64,000 bases of DNA from Prorocentrum cordatum (GCA_963575745.1 CAUYUJ010014339.1:184643-248642), one strand, 5' to 3'; counted from the stretch's first letter, positions 29,573-39,745 are shown. Notes: generated by a model not told the origin, from the sequence alone. A program made the numbers and translations.

Positions 29573-29821
29573 GTGCACGTCTCGAGCAGCGTCTGCAGAT
29601 GCTACATAAGCGCACCTCGCGCAGCATACCAAAAGCCTCACACACCGTCGACGACTGCGTCTCGAACCGCCTCTCCGGACGGCCCTCCAGCGCCTCGGGA
29701 AATCCCGTGCGGAGGTTTTGTTGTCTGCCGCGCTCGGGCTCCGCTTCTGGGGGCCCTCGCCGGGCACCCGGACCGCCAGAAGACGACCGCAGGGTGCAAC
29801 GGTAGCCCCAGGCAATCAAGA
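29573..29821. other. No gene recognised
   Basis: Coding-like GC3 is not evident. The phrase CATACCAAAAGCCTCACACA and neighbours are unassigned. Confidence 0.35.
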
Positions 29822-29860
29822 TTAGGTCGGGCATGTCCCCCTGTACAAGGAGATTGTGGA
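29822..29860. mobile_element. MITE-A left-end fragment
   Basis: TTAGGTCGGGCATGTCCCCC and TGTACAAGGAGATT; no right end follows. Confidence 0.6.
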
Positions 29861-29910
29861 CACAACCGGGGAGAACGAAGGGTTGATAGCAAAAGGTAGG
29901 GTAGAGAATC

Positions 29911-30052
29911 AGCTCACGTAGCTGATTTTCCCAGCGCCGGGCCCATTCCTCGATACATCGAGGAATGAGCCCAGCGGCGGGGCCGAAACCAGCTGCATGC
30001 AGCAGATTTCGTACCCCCCCCTTTCCCTATCCCCCCCTTTCGTTCGGCCCGA
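29911..30052. mobile_element. MITE-M copy
   Basis: AGCTCACGTAGCTGATTTTC to CTTTCGTTCGGCCCGA. The centre is a perfect CCTCGATACATCGAGG-type palindrome inside GGGCCCATT...AATGAGCCC arms. Confidence 0.7.
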
Positions 30053-30184
30053 GGGGAGCACAGACTCGGAGTCGGCGACCCGTCGCCGCCAGATCGGCGT
30101 CGTCAACCCATCAACCCCGGTTGGCGTGTCCCCCCTGACCTCCCAGAAGTCTGCTGTACTGTGTGGTTGGATGCGGGGTTCCGA

Positions 30185-30353
30185 AGCCCTGACCGGGGAA
30201 CCCAAAAGGTACCGATGCCGCTACTCCCCGGACCTCTCCCGAGGTGTTCTGACCAGGGTTCCGAAGCGAATCCGGCGGTGGCGACGAGTGCCCCTCCGGG
30301 AGGCCCAACAGAAAAAGGAAAACGGGAGGAGGGTAGAGGTGTGGGTACCTTTT
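30185..30353. mobile_element. MITE-S copy (AAAAGGTACC)
   Basis: CCAAAAGGTACCGATGCCGC at left and GAGGTGTGGGTACCTTTT at right; shared CGAATCCGGCGGTGGCGACG. A second copy is at 53.14-53.30 kb. Confidence 0.65.
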
Positions 30354-30525
30354 CTAGGGCTCCCAACTTCGCGCTTCGCGCTCCGCGAAGCGCGAGGCGC
30401 GAATAACTTCGCGCTCTCGCGCCGCCCCCCCAAAGGGAGAAAAGGAGGACGAGGAGGAGGGGGAGAAGGAGCGAGGACCGCGAAGCGCGAAGCGCGAAGA
30501 ACTTCGCGCCCTCGTGGGAGCCCTT
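30354..30525. mobile_element. MITE-D copy abutting MITE-S
   Basis: CTAGGGCTCCCAACTTCGCG at left, CCCTCGTGGGAGCCCTTG at right. Confidence 0.75.
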
Positions 30526-30719
30526 GCTTTTCCTCCGCTGACTGGGCCTTCCCTGGGACCGGGCTCGCGCCCCGAGTCGCTTTTTCTGAGACGCCCCCCG
30601 GCCCCCCCGTGGGCTCTGCGAGGGCCCCCCGGAGCCGAATGCTGCCAAGCACCTCCCGCCGTGATGTTGCTCAGGGCGCGAGCACGTCTGGGACCCCCCT
30701 CGGAACCGCTCCCCCCCCC

Positions 30720-30903
30720 TTTGATTGGGCGTGGCTTAATGGGGGGGTCACAAATGGGGGGGTCAGAAAAGGTCCCCTTTCGTGCCCCTTTCGGGCCCCT
30801 CCGGAGCCCCAGGGGGCTCGTTTAAGTACCGTTTGGGTACCTTTTCGGACCACCCTCGCCACCCCCCCATTTATGACCCCCCCATTACGCAGCGCCCAAT
30901 TTG
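30720..30903. mobile_element. Foldback element TTGATTGGGCG
   Basis: TTGATTGGGCGTGGCTTAAT at left pairs with ATTACGCAGCGCCCAATTT at right. GGGGGGGTCACAAATGGGGG pairs with CCCCCCATTTATGACCCCCC. Seen once in full. Confidence 0.75.
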
Positions 30904-31132
30904 AGCAGAGACCGACGGTCCCGGCAGTCCTGTAGGCCTGCCAAGACTTGATACTACAACCGAGCAGTGCTCGAAGAACGAGAGCAGTGTTTTTAGAACA
31001 TGCGCCCAGTGTTTTGGAACAGAACAACATCAAGCATAAATGCTCGAAGAACATTCCGCGCAGGCCACAAAGGTTCCTGGAATATTCTTTGCTGGACCTG
31101 TAAGCAAGCTGGGACGCTTCGCTACTGCTTGA
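30898..31132. mobile_element. Family R copy (GAGCAGNGACCGACGGTCC)
   Basis: Starts TTGAGCAGAGACCGACGGTC and ends GGGACGCTTCGCTACTGCTT. The interior is rich in GTTCTTAGAACAT-type palindromic motifs, worn here. Other copies are at 53.3-53.7 and 59.6-59.8 kb. Confidence 0.6.
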
Positions 31133-31304
31133 CATCTGACGTAACCCCCCTGACGTGGCCCCCAAATCCCCGCTGTTCCTCCCCGAATCCCTCGGCTCCG
31201 CCCGAGAATTGCTGGCCGCTCAGAAAAAGGGGGAACCCCCAGGATACGCCCCAAGGGGGCTGTTCGGAAGCACCTCTATCGAGGGTAGACGCCCCCCCCA
31301 CTGT

Positions 31305-31324
31305 CTATATATATATATATACAT

Positions 31325-31382
<58 letters not shown>
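31305..31382. repeat. (TA)n microsatellite
   Basis: About 78 bp of TA with a short CATACACA interruption. Confidence 0.9.
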
Positions 31383-31383
<1 letters not shown>

Positions 31384-31647
31384 GTATCCCAGGGTTGGGC
31401 CTCAAATCCCTGGTCCAGTGGAAAACCTCTCAAAGCCTGGGATAGGGGTCGACATATCCTGACGTGGCCCCCCCTCGACGTGGCCTCCCTATGCCGTTCG
31501 GGGCGACTCCGGCCCCCCCGGGAGCGCCCTCGGCGAGGCGCGGCAGCTGGAACGCATCCGGAGGTTGGGAGGCCGCAGGGAACCGACGAACACATCAAGA
31601 AGCTGGACGCCTCGAACTCGACCCCAGAGGCATCTTCCCTGCGGGAC

Positions 31648-31838
31648 GGGGAAATGACCACAGCTACTGCTTCTTGTTTGCGCCGCCTTCCAGCCGGCCG
31701 AAAAAGAAGAAGCAGCGGCTGTGGTCATTTCCCTGGTGCCAGGCACTACGAAAATGACCACAGCCACTGCTTTGTTTTTGCGGGCTGGAAGGCGGCAACA
31801 CAAGAAAAGCAGTGGCTGTTGTCGTTTTCACGCCCCGT
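31648..31838. mobile_element. Nested double foldback
   Basis: The outer arm GGGGAAATGACCACAGCTAC pairs with GTGGCTGTTGTCGTTTTCAC. GCCGCCTTCCAGCC pairs with GGCTGGAAGGCGGC. A second smaller hairpin of the same sequence (GCAGCGGCTGTGGTCATTTC / GAAAATGACCACAGCCACTG) lies in the middle, so a copy has inserted in or duplicated within itself. Confidence 0.75.
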
Positions 31839-32620
31839 ATTCCCTGAGCCTAGTTATCCCCCCCGATGTCCTTCCCCTCACTATACCCCCCTGTCGTGGC
31901 CTCAGCGCCCCTCTAACGGGCAACGGGGACTCCACGGACGGGCACTTTGGCCAGTGACCCGGCGAACCCAGGCCTCCCAGATGTGGGCACCTCTGCGATG
32001 CCAGAAAGAGGCCCTAAAATGGCAACTTCGGGCTACTTTCCAGAGTGACCGTTAGTGAGTACCCGTCACGGTGCCGCTGAGCGGGGGGGCATCGGCCGGC
32101 TGGGCTGGCGGCCAGCGCCGAAGGAGGAGGAAGCAACGAGGCATGCCAGTACTGTATGTCCGCCTTGGAGGCGCGCGTCCGAACCGAACATATGGTATGC
32201 GCATCTTGTGGTATACCGTTTCCCGAGCGGTGTGGTCAGAAAGCGCCCGCCGGGACGGATATATTGTAAGATGTCTTGGTGCGCGCGTCGCCCCTGGATG
32301 GGGCGACGCACATCTGATACAAATATGTTGGGGTGACGCCGCGAGTAGGAGGAAGCCGGGACGAGGCCAAACTCGGCAGGGCCAGGGCACTGCTTTGAGG
32401 CTGCCTTGAGCATGCTCCGGAGCAGTGCCGGGGCACTGCCTCGCATCGTCGCCTCGTCGCCCTCCCTGAGATCCGACGTCGTGATGTTTTCAATGCGGGG
32501 CCACCAGACGTCTCGACCCCTTCCCCAGGACCGCACTTCCATCCTGAGTCGTCTTTTGACGATCCAGCGGCCCGGCAGGGGCCCCTGAAGGCCGAACACA
32601 GCGAAAAAACCTGTTGTCGG
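31839..32620. other. No gene recognised
   Basis: Unique-looking DNA. 32,290-32,345 has an inverted CGTCGCCCC / GGGGCGACG pair. No coding bias or family match seen. Confidence 0.4.
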
Positions 32621-32933
32621 ATCTCTGGAGGGGGAGGAGGAGGAGGAGGAGGAGGAGGAGGAGGAGGAGGAGGAGGAGGAGGAGGAGGGAGGAGGACGCG
32701 ACGAGGACGAGGAGGAGGGAGGATGAGGAGGAGGAGGAGGAGCGAGGAGGAGGAGGAGGAGGAGGAGGAGGAGGAGGAGGAGGAGGAGGGAGGAGGAGGA
32801 GGGAGGAGGAGGAGGAGGAGGAAGAGGAGAGGAGGAGGAGGAGGGAGGGAGGAGGAGGGAGGAGAGGAGGAGGAGGTTAGGGAGGAGGAGGAGGAGGAGG
32901 AGGAGGAGGAGGAGGAGGATGGAGGAGGTAGGA
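32621..32933. repeat. (GGA)n tract
   Basis: About 313 bp, the second longest purine tract here, abutting the MITE-K that follows. Confidence 0.9.
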
Positions 32934-32938
32934 AGGAG

Positions 32939-33186
32939 CTTTGTGGGCCCCGGAAGCGACAAAGCCGTTTTTTCACAATTTCTGAAACAATGTCCCTTGA
33001 AAATGGTAACGGAAAGAAACGGCGACCGGAAACGTCAAAAAAACATCTTCAGGATTGGAACCGGAGCCGGAACCAGTCAAAAAACGGCGACGGAACCGGT
33101 AAAAACACGGCGTCAGAACCGGCAACAAAACGGCAAAACGGAACCGGTCACAAGAACGGCCCTGTCGTTTCCAGGGCCCACGAAGG
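32939..33186. mobile_element. MITE-K copy
   Basis: CTTTGTGGGCCCCGGAAGCG at left and CCTGTCGTTTCCAGGGCCCA at right. The interior has GGAACCGG and GGCGACGGAACC phrases, the inverse of the 24.2-kb copy. A GGAGGGAGGAGG tract follows to 33,282. Confidence 0.8.
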
Positions 33187-33291
33187 GAGGGAGGCAGGAG
33201 GAGGGAGGAGGGAGGAGGGAGGGAGGGAGGAGGGAGGAGGGAGGAGGGAGGCGGGAGGCGGGAGGAGGGAGGAGGCGGGGAGGAGGACTAC

Positions 33292-33448
33292 GGTGCCGCT
33301 GCTGGCCCCCCTCCTCCTCCTCCCTGTGGCCCCGGGCCGCCGAGGCGCCCGCGCGGGACCCGCCGGCCGGCACCCAGCGGAGGGCCGCGGCGAGTAGACC
33401 CAGGAGCCAGCGGGGGGGCGCGGGAGGCGCCCGGCGCGCCGGGCTCAT
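33292..33448 (-). CDS. Possible first exon with signal-peptide-like start
   Basis: From an ATG at 33,448 the minus strand reads MSPARRAPPAPPRWLLGLLA, then AALRWVPAGGSRAGASAARG and a HREEEEGGQQRH tail, to a GT at 33,290-33,291 (CGGCACC/GTAGTCC). Basic residues followed by LLGLLAAAL look like a signal peptide or anchor, so a secretory or plastid-targeted protein is possible. Third positions are almost all G or C. No downstream exon is identified, and the stretch is bracketed by repeat DNA, so it may be an orphan or chance frame. Confidence 0.35.
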
Positions 33449-33584
33449 CGGCCCCGCGGCTTCATTGCTGCGGGCGCCCAGACCCCCGCGCGCCACGGGG
33501 AAGAGCCTCACGCCACCGGCTACGCTGCTCACAGCGTGCTTCGAGACCACGCCCCAGGCACGACTTCGAGCACCCAGGAGGAGG

Positions 33585-33716
33585 GTCGAAGCAGCGTCGA
33601 ACGAGTCGCGCCTCCCAGGGCCCGGCACGCGAAAACCCGTCAGTATCGGCACTCTCTTGATGCTCCACACTCTTGCTGGTGATCATGGCTAAAGTCGACT
33701 GGAACATCATAAGCCC
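33585..33716. repeat. Family U dispersed repeat
   Basis: GTCGAACGAGT...GGGCCCGGCACG...TTGATGCTCCACACTCTTGC...TGGAACATCATAAGCC, shared with 61.39-61.53 kb. Ends are not clearly inverted. Confidence 0.6.
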
Positions 33717-33730
33717 CAGGCAGGCAGATG

Positions 33731-33974
33731 CTTCCTGGAGGCGGTCGGAGTAGTAGACGAGGTCGGAGCATCGCGCCGCATCGCCGAGGTACCGGCGATG
33801 CATCGTCGATGCATGGGCGATCCAGCGGGCGGCGTCGGCGATGCATCGGCAACGTCGGGGTGGAGAAAATCGGAGTCCACATCGAGCCGCATCGCCGATA
33901 CGTCGGCGATTTGGCGCGGGCGATGCGGCGCGATCCTCCGATCCCCCCTAGTTACTCCCGACCCCTCTGGGAGG
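33731..33974. mobile_element. MITE-E copy
   Basis: GCGGTCGGAGTAGTAGACGA to GACCCCTCTGGGAGG; the longest and most diverged member. The core GTGGAGAAAATCGGAGTCCA is retained. Confidence 0.7.
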
Positions 33975-34224
33975 ATTAGACCAAGACGTTTTCGGGGAAG
34001 ATCTCGGCCTCATGGGGACCCTCACTGGGCGCCTGGGCAGTCAACAAAACTCTGGATGAAACCTGGCTCCCAGAGAAGGCCGAGAGCTCCAAGGATCCAC
34101 GTCATTCAGAAATCGAGTAGTGGATCGACTACAGAATTAATGTGCCCCAATTGGCTTTCTCATCAAATTCTCACCAACAATAAATGGAATGTTTGTTTGC
34201 AAATCGACGAACACATGAACTCTG

Positions 34225-34456
34225 GGGTAACCGTTTTTCCGTTGTTTTCGACCAAATCTCTTGAAAATGGAAACGGTTAAAAAAAGTCACCAGGAACGGC
34301 AACAAACACGGCCCCGGGATTGGAACCAGATCCGGAACCTGCAAACAAGCGGCGACCGCACCGGGGGCAAAAACGGCGGCGGGACCGTTTAACAAAAAAC
34401 AGCAGCATGGAGCTGGCGAAAGAGCGGCCCTGTCGTTTCCAGGGCCCACGAAGGTC
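34225..34456. mobile_element. MITE-K copy, left end lost
   Basis: The interior matches 32.9-33.2 kb (CTTGAAAATGGAAACGG) and the right end CCCTGTCGTTTCCAGGGCCC is intact. There is no left TIR. 33,975-34,224 is unassigned. Confidence 0.7.
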
Positions 34457-34671
34457 GATCCCCTACTCGAACAGACGCGACGTCGGGGGTCTGTAGGCGG
34501 TGGGGCTGCGGGCCACCAGCACAAGGCTGGGAGCCACTCGAGAGCGGCAACAGCACGGGTCTCGTCGCCTGCTTTTCGGGCCACCCGGCAGCGGCCGCAC
34601 TTCGGCCACGTCCGCAGAACAAGCCCTGCGGTAGTAAAATCGTTCGGGATATTCCATAATTCTACATCCTC

Positions 34672-34938
34672 CCTGCTCCTCCTCTTCCTTTTCCTCCTCC
34701 TCCTCCTCCTCCTCCTCCTCCTCCCTCCTCCTCCTCCTCCTCCTCCTCCTCCTCCTCCTCCTCCTCCTCCTCCTCCTCCTCCTCCTCCTCCTCCTCCTCC
34801 TCTCCTCCTCCTCTCCTCCTCCTCCTCCTCTCACTCCTCCTTCTTCCTCCTCCTCCTCTCCTCCTCGTCCACCTCCTCCTCCTCCTCCTCCTCCTCCTCG
34901 TCCTCCTCCTTGTCCTCCTCCTACTCCTCCTCCTCCCT
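34672..34938. repeat. (CTC)n tract
   Basis: About 267 bp of CTC repeat with a few CTCGTCC interruptions. Confidence 0.9.
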
Positions 34939-35219
34939 CCCTCTTCCTTAGCTTCCACAGTTACACAATCTGACTACTACTCTCCTCTCACCCCCTGACC
35001 ATGTGAAGGAAATGTCCAGAGAGTAGCCGCCCCGCCTTCGCATAGTGTTGTTACGCACATGTTTTGCGCGGGCGCGCTTTTTTCTTACGTGTTGTCTTAC
35101 TTCGATCGGTTGTGTTCCTTCCAATAGAATGCTCTCGCTGCAGCGCGACCTCATTTCCGGATCGGCGCTGTCCTCTCGTCGTTCAGAATAGCGCTCCCGC
35201 CCCAGCGTGGGCAATTATT

Positions 35220-35640
35220 CTGGATCCCGAAGGTCTCGCAGGTCCTACAGGTCTCGCAGGCCCTACAGCTCCCACAGGACCCATAAGTGTAGTACCTCGT
35301 CCCACAGGTACAGCTGGCCTGACAGGTCCCACAGGGCCCACAGGTCCCACGAGTGTCGCAGATCTCGCATGCCCCACTGGTCCGACAAATCCGACAGGTC
35401 CCGCAGGTCCCACAGGTCCCGATAAGTGTCGCATGTCTCACAAATTCCACAGGAGTCCCACACATCCCACAGGTCCCGCCGGTTCCGCTGGTGCCGCGGG
35501 TCACATAGGTCTCGCGGGTCTCACAGGCCCCACACTTCCCACAGGTCCCACAGGTCCAACAGGTTTCTCTGGTCCCACAGGTGTCGCAGGTTTCAAAGGC
35601 CCCATAGGAGGTCCCCAGGTCGCACAGGTCCCACACATTT
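35220..35640. repeat. 9-bp minisatellite CCCACAGGT (collagen-like frames)
   Basis: About 45 degenerate units of GGTCCCACA and variants (GGTCTCGCA, GGCCCCACA). Because the unit is nine bases, frames read as Gly-Pro-Thr triplets on the plus strand and Gly-Pro-Val triplets on the minus strand for over 100 codons each. Symmetric openness on both strands suggests a minisatellite rather than a collagen gene, but a plus-strand frame from 35,064 to 35,663 cannot be excluded. Confidence 0.8.
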
Positions 35641-36197
35641 CCCTTTTCTTCCAGCGCGCATAACACGATAGGGGTCTTTTAGGGGTCTTTACCACGATGT
35701 GGTCCTCGTGGATAAATCAGCACCGTGGGAAGGGATGGAAGGGAGGGATCGGATGTTGGGTATGGCACGAGCACTCCTGGCTTTTCCTCCTCCCCCTCTC
35801 TCACCTCCCCTGGCGTGCAGGGCGTGTACGATGGTGCATGGCCTTCACGCGCAGCGCGTGCGAAGCCCGCGCGATTGCCCCGGTGCAGTCCAGTCGAGGC
35901 TCAGGGCCTGCAAGGTGTGTGAAGCGTTTGAACCTCTATGCTTCTTATGCGGAGTTGCGTGGGTAGAGTCTGGGGGTACGGGCACTGGTCGTTGCGCCCT
36001 CTGCGCTTTCTCGGGCTGCAGTGGTAGGTACTGTCCTCTGCTTGCCCTCAGAGATCCGGAGTAGATAAATGTTGTTTGTCAAGCGTTGGGGCACGCCGGT
36101 GGGCCCAGAATCGAATCGACGTCGACTCGGCGGACATGGGCAGGCTAGCGTGCCTCCATGGAAAAATCGGAACCGAAATCGGAGTCCCAGGCCGAAT
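35641..36197. other. No gene recognised
   Basis: A plus-strand frame here has paired cysteines (CKVC, CFLC, CALC, GCSGRYC) between about 35,915 and 36,035 but no match to a known zinc-finger spacing. Confidence 0.3.
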
Positions 36198-36371
36198 CGG
36201 GAGCGGCCAAGAGGGGGGGTGCAAATCATGACCGGCGGCATCTGCGCGGCCCAGCGGGGGGGCCAGGGACGTATGAAACAAGAAGAGGCGCCACGAGATC
36301 TGGGGATCTATCCTGGCCCCCGCCATGATATCCCCCCCACCTAGTCATCACCCCCCTCTTTGCCGCCCCCG
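36198..36371. mobile_element. MITE-L copy
   Basis: CGGGAGCGGCCAAGAGGGGG at left and CCCCCCTCTTTGCCGCCCCC with G at right; GCAAATCATGACCGGCGGCA interior. Confidence 0.75.
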
Positions 36372-36639
36372 ATCCCAGGCCGAAGCGAATCGGCATCGGC
36401 AGCCGTCGAGGCCCCGGGCACGCCACCGCCTCCCCCCCGGGGGGCTTGTCAAGAGCGGGCCGGCGGGCGACGGCAACCCGCCCCCCCCCCTGGGTGGCGG
36501 CGCGCGCCGCGGGGCAGGGGCACGGGGGGAAGGCCTCTTAGAAGCAGGCCGCTTCCTAGAAGGCGACCGCCCTGCATCTGCAGACGAGGTCCGCGACCAG
36601 TCAAGGAGCACGGGCGCTTCTGAGAGGCCATCCCCCTCT

Positions 36640-36821
36640 CCCTACACGGGAGGCCAGTCCGCGAGAAGCATGCCACAAGAAACCCAACCCTGAGGCCCCA
36701 GGACGTCCACTAGATGCTTGGCGTGGGAACGCCACGCTTTCCATCGCAGAGCCATCGAAGCCCAAGAAATCCAGGGCACCCTGGAGGCAAGCAGGGCGTT
36801 TCTTGGCATGGGCCTCCACTG
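36640..36821. mobile_element. MITE-P copy
   Basis: CCACAAGAAACCCAACCCTG, GCCATCGAAGCCCAAGAAAT and TTCTTGGCATGGGCCTCCAC blocks. 36,530-36,635 before it has an inverted GGCCTCTTAGAAGC / GCTTCTGAGAGGCC pair. Confidence 0.65.
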
Positions 36822-36967
36822 CACCCCTCTCTGCGCGTGGCTGGGAGTGGGCCGGGACCCCTGGGGGCCGTGCATTGACAAAAACATCTCACGGACGGAT
36901 GCCTGGGCCTGCACGCACGCTCGGGGCTGGGTGTGGACGAGTGTCTGCCAGGGTAGGATGATGGGCA

Positions 36968-37073
36968 AATTTTCCACCACCACTACCATATGTAGGACGG
37001 GAGAGAAGGGAGGATGGGGAGGTCCTCCTCCTCCTCCTCCTCCTTCTCCTACCTATGGTAGTGGTGGTGGAAA
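36968..37073. mobile_element. Foldback TTTTCCACCACCACTACCATA
   Basis: A roughly 20-bp arm at 36,968 pairs perfectly with TATGGTAGTGGTGGTGGAAA near 37,053; the loop contains a CTC tract. Confidence 0.7.
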
Positions 37074-37131
37074 AGGGGCCCATTATAGGAGCCCCCCCTC
37101 GATATCTCAGGGAAGTCAGTCTCGGCCCTGT

Positions 37132-37243
37132 CCTCTTCCTGCATGCAGGAGTGCTGCGGGCGTCACGCCGTTGCAAAAAAAACTGTCCTCTCCCTGCGTG
37201 GAGGAGTGTTGCGGTCGTCACGCCAATGCACAAAAGAACTGTC
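37132..37243. repeat. 55-bp tandem duplication
   Basis: GGAGTGCTGCGGGCGTCACG...AAACTGTCCTCTCC and GGAGTGTTGCGGTCGTCACG...GAACTGTCCTCC are adjacent copies. Confidence 0.7.
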
Positions 37244-37572
37244 CTCCTCCGAAAGGCTCCCTGCCTCCTCCTCGTCCTCCCATCCTCTCGTCCTAGCGGC
37301 TCGGATGCTGGTCGCTGCATCGTCTGCCTATGGGCACGGATTGCTTCCAGCATCCAATCATCGGGCGGCGAGGGGCTATCAGATGTGGCTATCCCACACG
37401 TGCGCGGGAATGTCAGGGTGCCCACTCGTCGACTGACAGTTCGGGGACTCCCCACCCCTGACCAGGAGTTTGCGACTCCACATGTCAGGCCCGCGCGGCC
37501 TCCCAGAACTGTAAGGGGGGACTCGCCTGTGTCCTCCCGCAATCGTTGACGTCGACACACGTTTTCAGCATC

Positions 37573-37788
37573 ATGTTACCGGCGCCCATGGCCGCCGCCG
37601 TGATCATGACCGCATCAGCTGTTGCCCTCGTCGCCGTCGTCGCCATCATTCCCTGCCATCCTGATCGGACTGCACCCACTCATACCGTCTCACGCCCCGC
37701 AGACTCAGGCAACAACTTCGAGGGCACGGCCCTCCGCTGTCCGAGGGGGGCCCTCAGCGACCAGTGTGTCCCCCGCCTGGGGTCGTGA
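37573..37788 (+). CDS. Possible first exon with N-terminal membrane anchor
   Basis: An ATG at 37,573 opens MLPAPMAAAVIMTASAVALV, continuing AVVAIIPC, then a polar stretch DRTAPTHTVSRPADSGNNFE and CPRGALSDQCVP before a TGA at 37,786-37,788. One strongly hydrophobic N-terminal segment followed by a polar, cysteine-containing region is typical of signal-anchor proteins. A GG/GTCGTGAG just before the stop could be a donor, making this a first exon. GC3 is high. No family recognised and no following exon found on the plus strand. Confidence 0.3.
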   Translation: MLPAPMAAAVIMTASAVALVAVVAIIPCHPDRTAPTHTVSRPADSGNNFEGTALRCPRGALSDQCVPRLGS

Positions 37789-38668
37789 GACACCCGTGCT
37801 GCGCGGGCGGCGGGAACGTACAGCTTACGGCCTCTGACCCTCCTCGTCCCCGTGCTCCTCTCGATCGGGGCCTCAGAACGCCCACGCTCGGCCCCGCGCG
37901 CCGGGGCCGCTCCGTGAACTGCACAGACCCGACAGTGCCCCTCGCGCCAGAGAGCGGGGCGGGCCCGACTGCTCTGGAGAAGGACGGCAGCGAGGAGGCG
38001 AGGGGGAGGGGAGGGACGGGGAAGCAGAAAGCTGCGCGAATAAGAGCTTCTGGAGATTCGGGCCCCCACTGGCGGAGAGCGGGAGTGCCAAAAGAGGCCC
38101 CCAGGCGGCCGCCAACTCGCTCCAGAACTGCCCCCAGGAGACCCCGCCAGGCCCTCAAACAGCTCTCGAGATGCCCACAAGAATTCCCACATCATGCCCA
38201 AGAGACTCACGACGCCTCAACTGTGGACTCCACGCCTCGTCTGGGGGTCGGCGGAATGGCGTGAATACGCCTCTTGAATGAAGCCTGTCTGAGCTCTGGA
38301 GCCCCATTGGCGAAGAATGGCCGGTTGGGGGCCGATGCCTCCCCCTGGAGCCTACCCCCCCATAGCGCGGCCCCCTGGCTTCCAAGTCGTAGCTCGGTTC
38401 TTCGGAGGCCGCTCGGGACGATCCTGGAACCCCCAGAACGCTTCAGCGAGGCGCAGCTGCTGGAGAGCATCCCGAGGCTGGAAAGGCACCAGGAGCCGAC
38501 GAACACCGCCGACAAACGTCAAACATCCAGATCAATCTCCCCCCGACGTTGCCCCTGCAAGATGCCCCAGACCAGAGGCCTCCAAGATGCCCCCTCCTGA
38601 GCCTATCCCCCACTAACGTCGCCCCTGGGAGGAGAACGAAGAGGATGTCGTCCGCGGCGGCTCGGCTC
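37789..38668. other. No gene recognised; block shared with 31.5 kb
   Basis: 38,440-38,520 (GCGAGGCGCAGCTG...GAGCCGACGAACACC) resembles 31,530-31,600. V-type AGAGGCCCCCAGGCGGCC phrases occur at 38,090-38,170. No domain or frame of note. Confidence 0.35.
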
Positions 38669-38803
38669 CTGGAGTCTGGGCAGCGCACCAGCAGCGGCGG
38701 CCCGCGCCAGTGCCTCCGCGCCCGCGTCGCCCACGGCGTTGCCCTCGAGGCCGAGGACGGCCAGGCTGCCGAGGCGCCCGCGCGAGGCGGCGGCGGCGAT
38801 CGC
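38669..38803 (-). CDS. Leucine-rich-repeat exon (internal)
   Basis: After a CGCCTCTGCAG acceptor the minus strand encodes AIAAAASRGRLGSLAVLGLE, GNAVGDAGAEALARAAAAGA and LPRLQ (45 codons). LxxLxLxGNxVGDAGAEALA is the classic RNI-type leucine-rich repeat consensus. Every codon but a few ends in G or C. The exon begins and ends in phase 0; the 3' boundary CTCCAG/GAGCCG would need a GA donor, a non-canonical type known in dinoflagellates. The next repeat in such proteins normally begins L-x-E-L-x-L, which is what the exon at 12.86-12.95 kb encodes. Flanks are not coding-like. Confidence 0.6.
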
Positions 38804-38995
38804 CTGCAGAGGCGTTTGGGGTGCAGCTGCTGGGAGGTATCCGGCCAACAAGAACGATTTAGGATGATAAGCCGGTCCTGTGGGACAGGGGTCGTGGCTT
38901 CTGGGGAGCCCGTCCTGGAGCAAAAACAACACATCGATCTCTAGGGAGGCAACTCTGGGGGCTTCTTCGTGGTAGCGTGTTTCTGTTTAATGCAT

Positions 38996-39486
38996 CCACA
39001 TACATACCGGCCCACCTACCTACCTACCTGCCTGCCTGCCTACCTACCTACATACATACATACGTACAGACGTACATGCATGCATGCATGCGTGCATGTA
39101 TGCATACATACATACATACATGCATACATACATGCATACACACATACATACATTTATATATATATATATATATGCATACACACATACATACATACATACA
39201 TACATACATGCATGCATACATACATACATACATACATGCATGCATGCATACATACATACATACATACATACATACACATATCCATACATACATACATACA
39301 TACATACATACATACATACATACATGCATACATACATACATACATACATACATACATACATACATCCCTACACACACACATACATACATACATACACACA
39401 TACATACATACATACATGCATGCATACATACACATACATTCACACATACATACATACATACATACATACATACATACATACATACA

Positions 39487-39520
<34 letters not shown>

Positions 39521-39557
39521 CACATACACACATACATACATCCATCCATCCATCCAT

Positions 39558-39600
<43 letters not shown>

Positions 39601-39745
39601 TACATGCATACATACAACCATACATACATGTATACGCACATACCTACATACCTACCTACCTACCTACCTGCATGCATGCATGCATGCATACATGCATACA
39701 TACATACATACATGCATACATGCATACATAATTACATACTAGGAC
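38996..39745. repeat. (CATA)n array, 750 bp
   Basis: Mostly CATA/TACA tetranucleotides, with sub-blocks of CCTA (39,015-39,050), CATG, TCCA (39,540-39,558), CAGA (39,559-39,600) and a short TATATA block (39,155-39,172). The unit creates open frames on both strands (Tyr-Ile-His-Thr and Val-Cys-Met-Tyr repeats), which are not genes. Confidence 0.95.

Noticed and set aside
35699-36064. Possible zinc-finger protein with CKVC, CFLC, CALC and GCSGRYC
   Set aside because: Cysteine spacing matches no zinc-finger class I know, the codon bias is weak and no splice or start context supports it.
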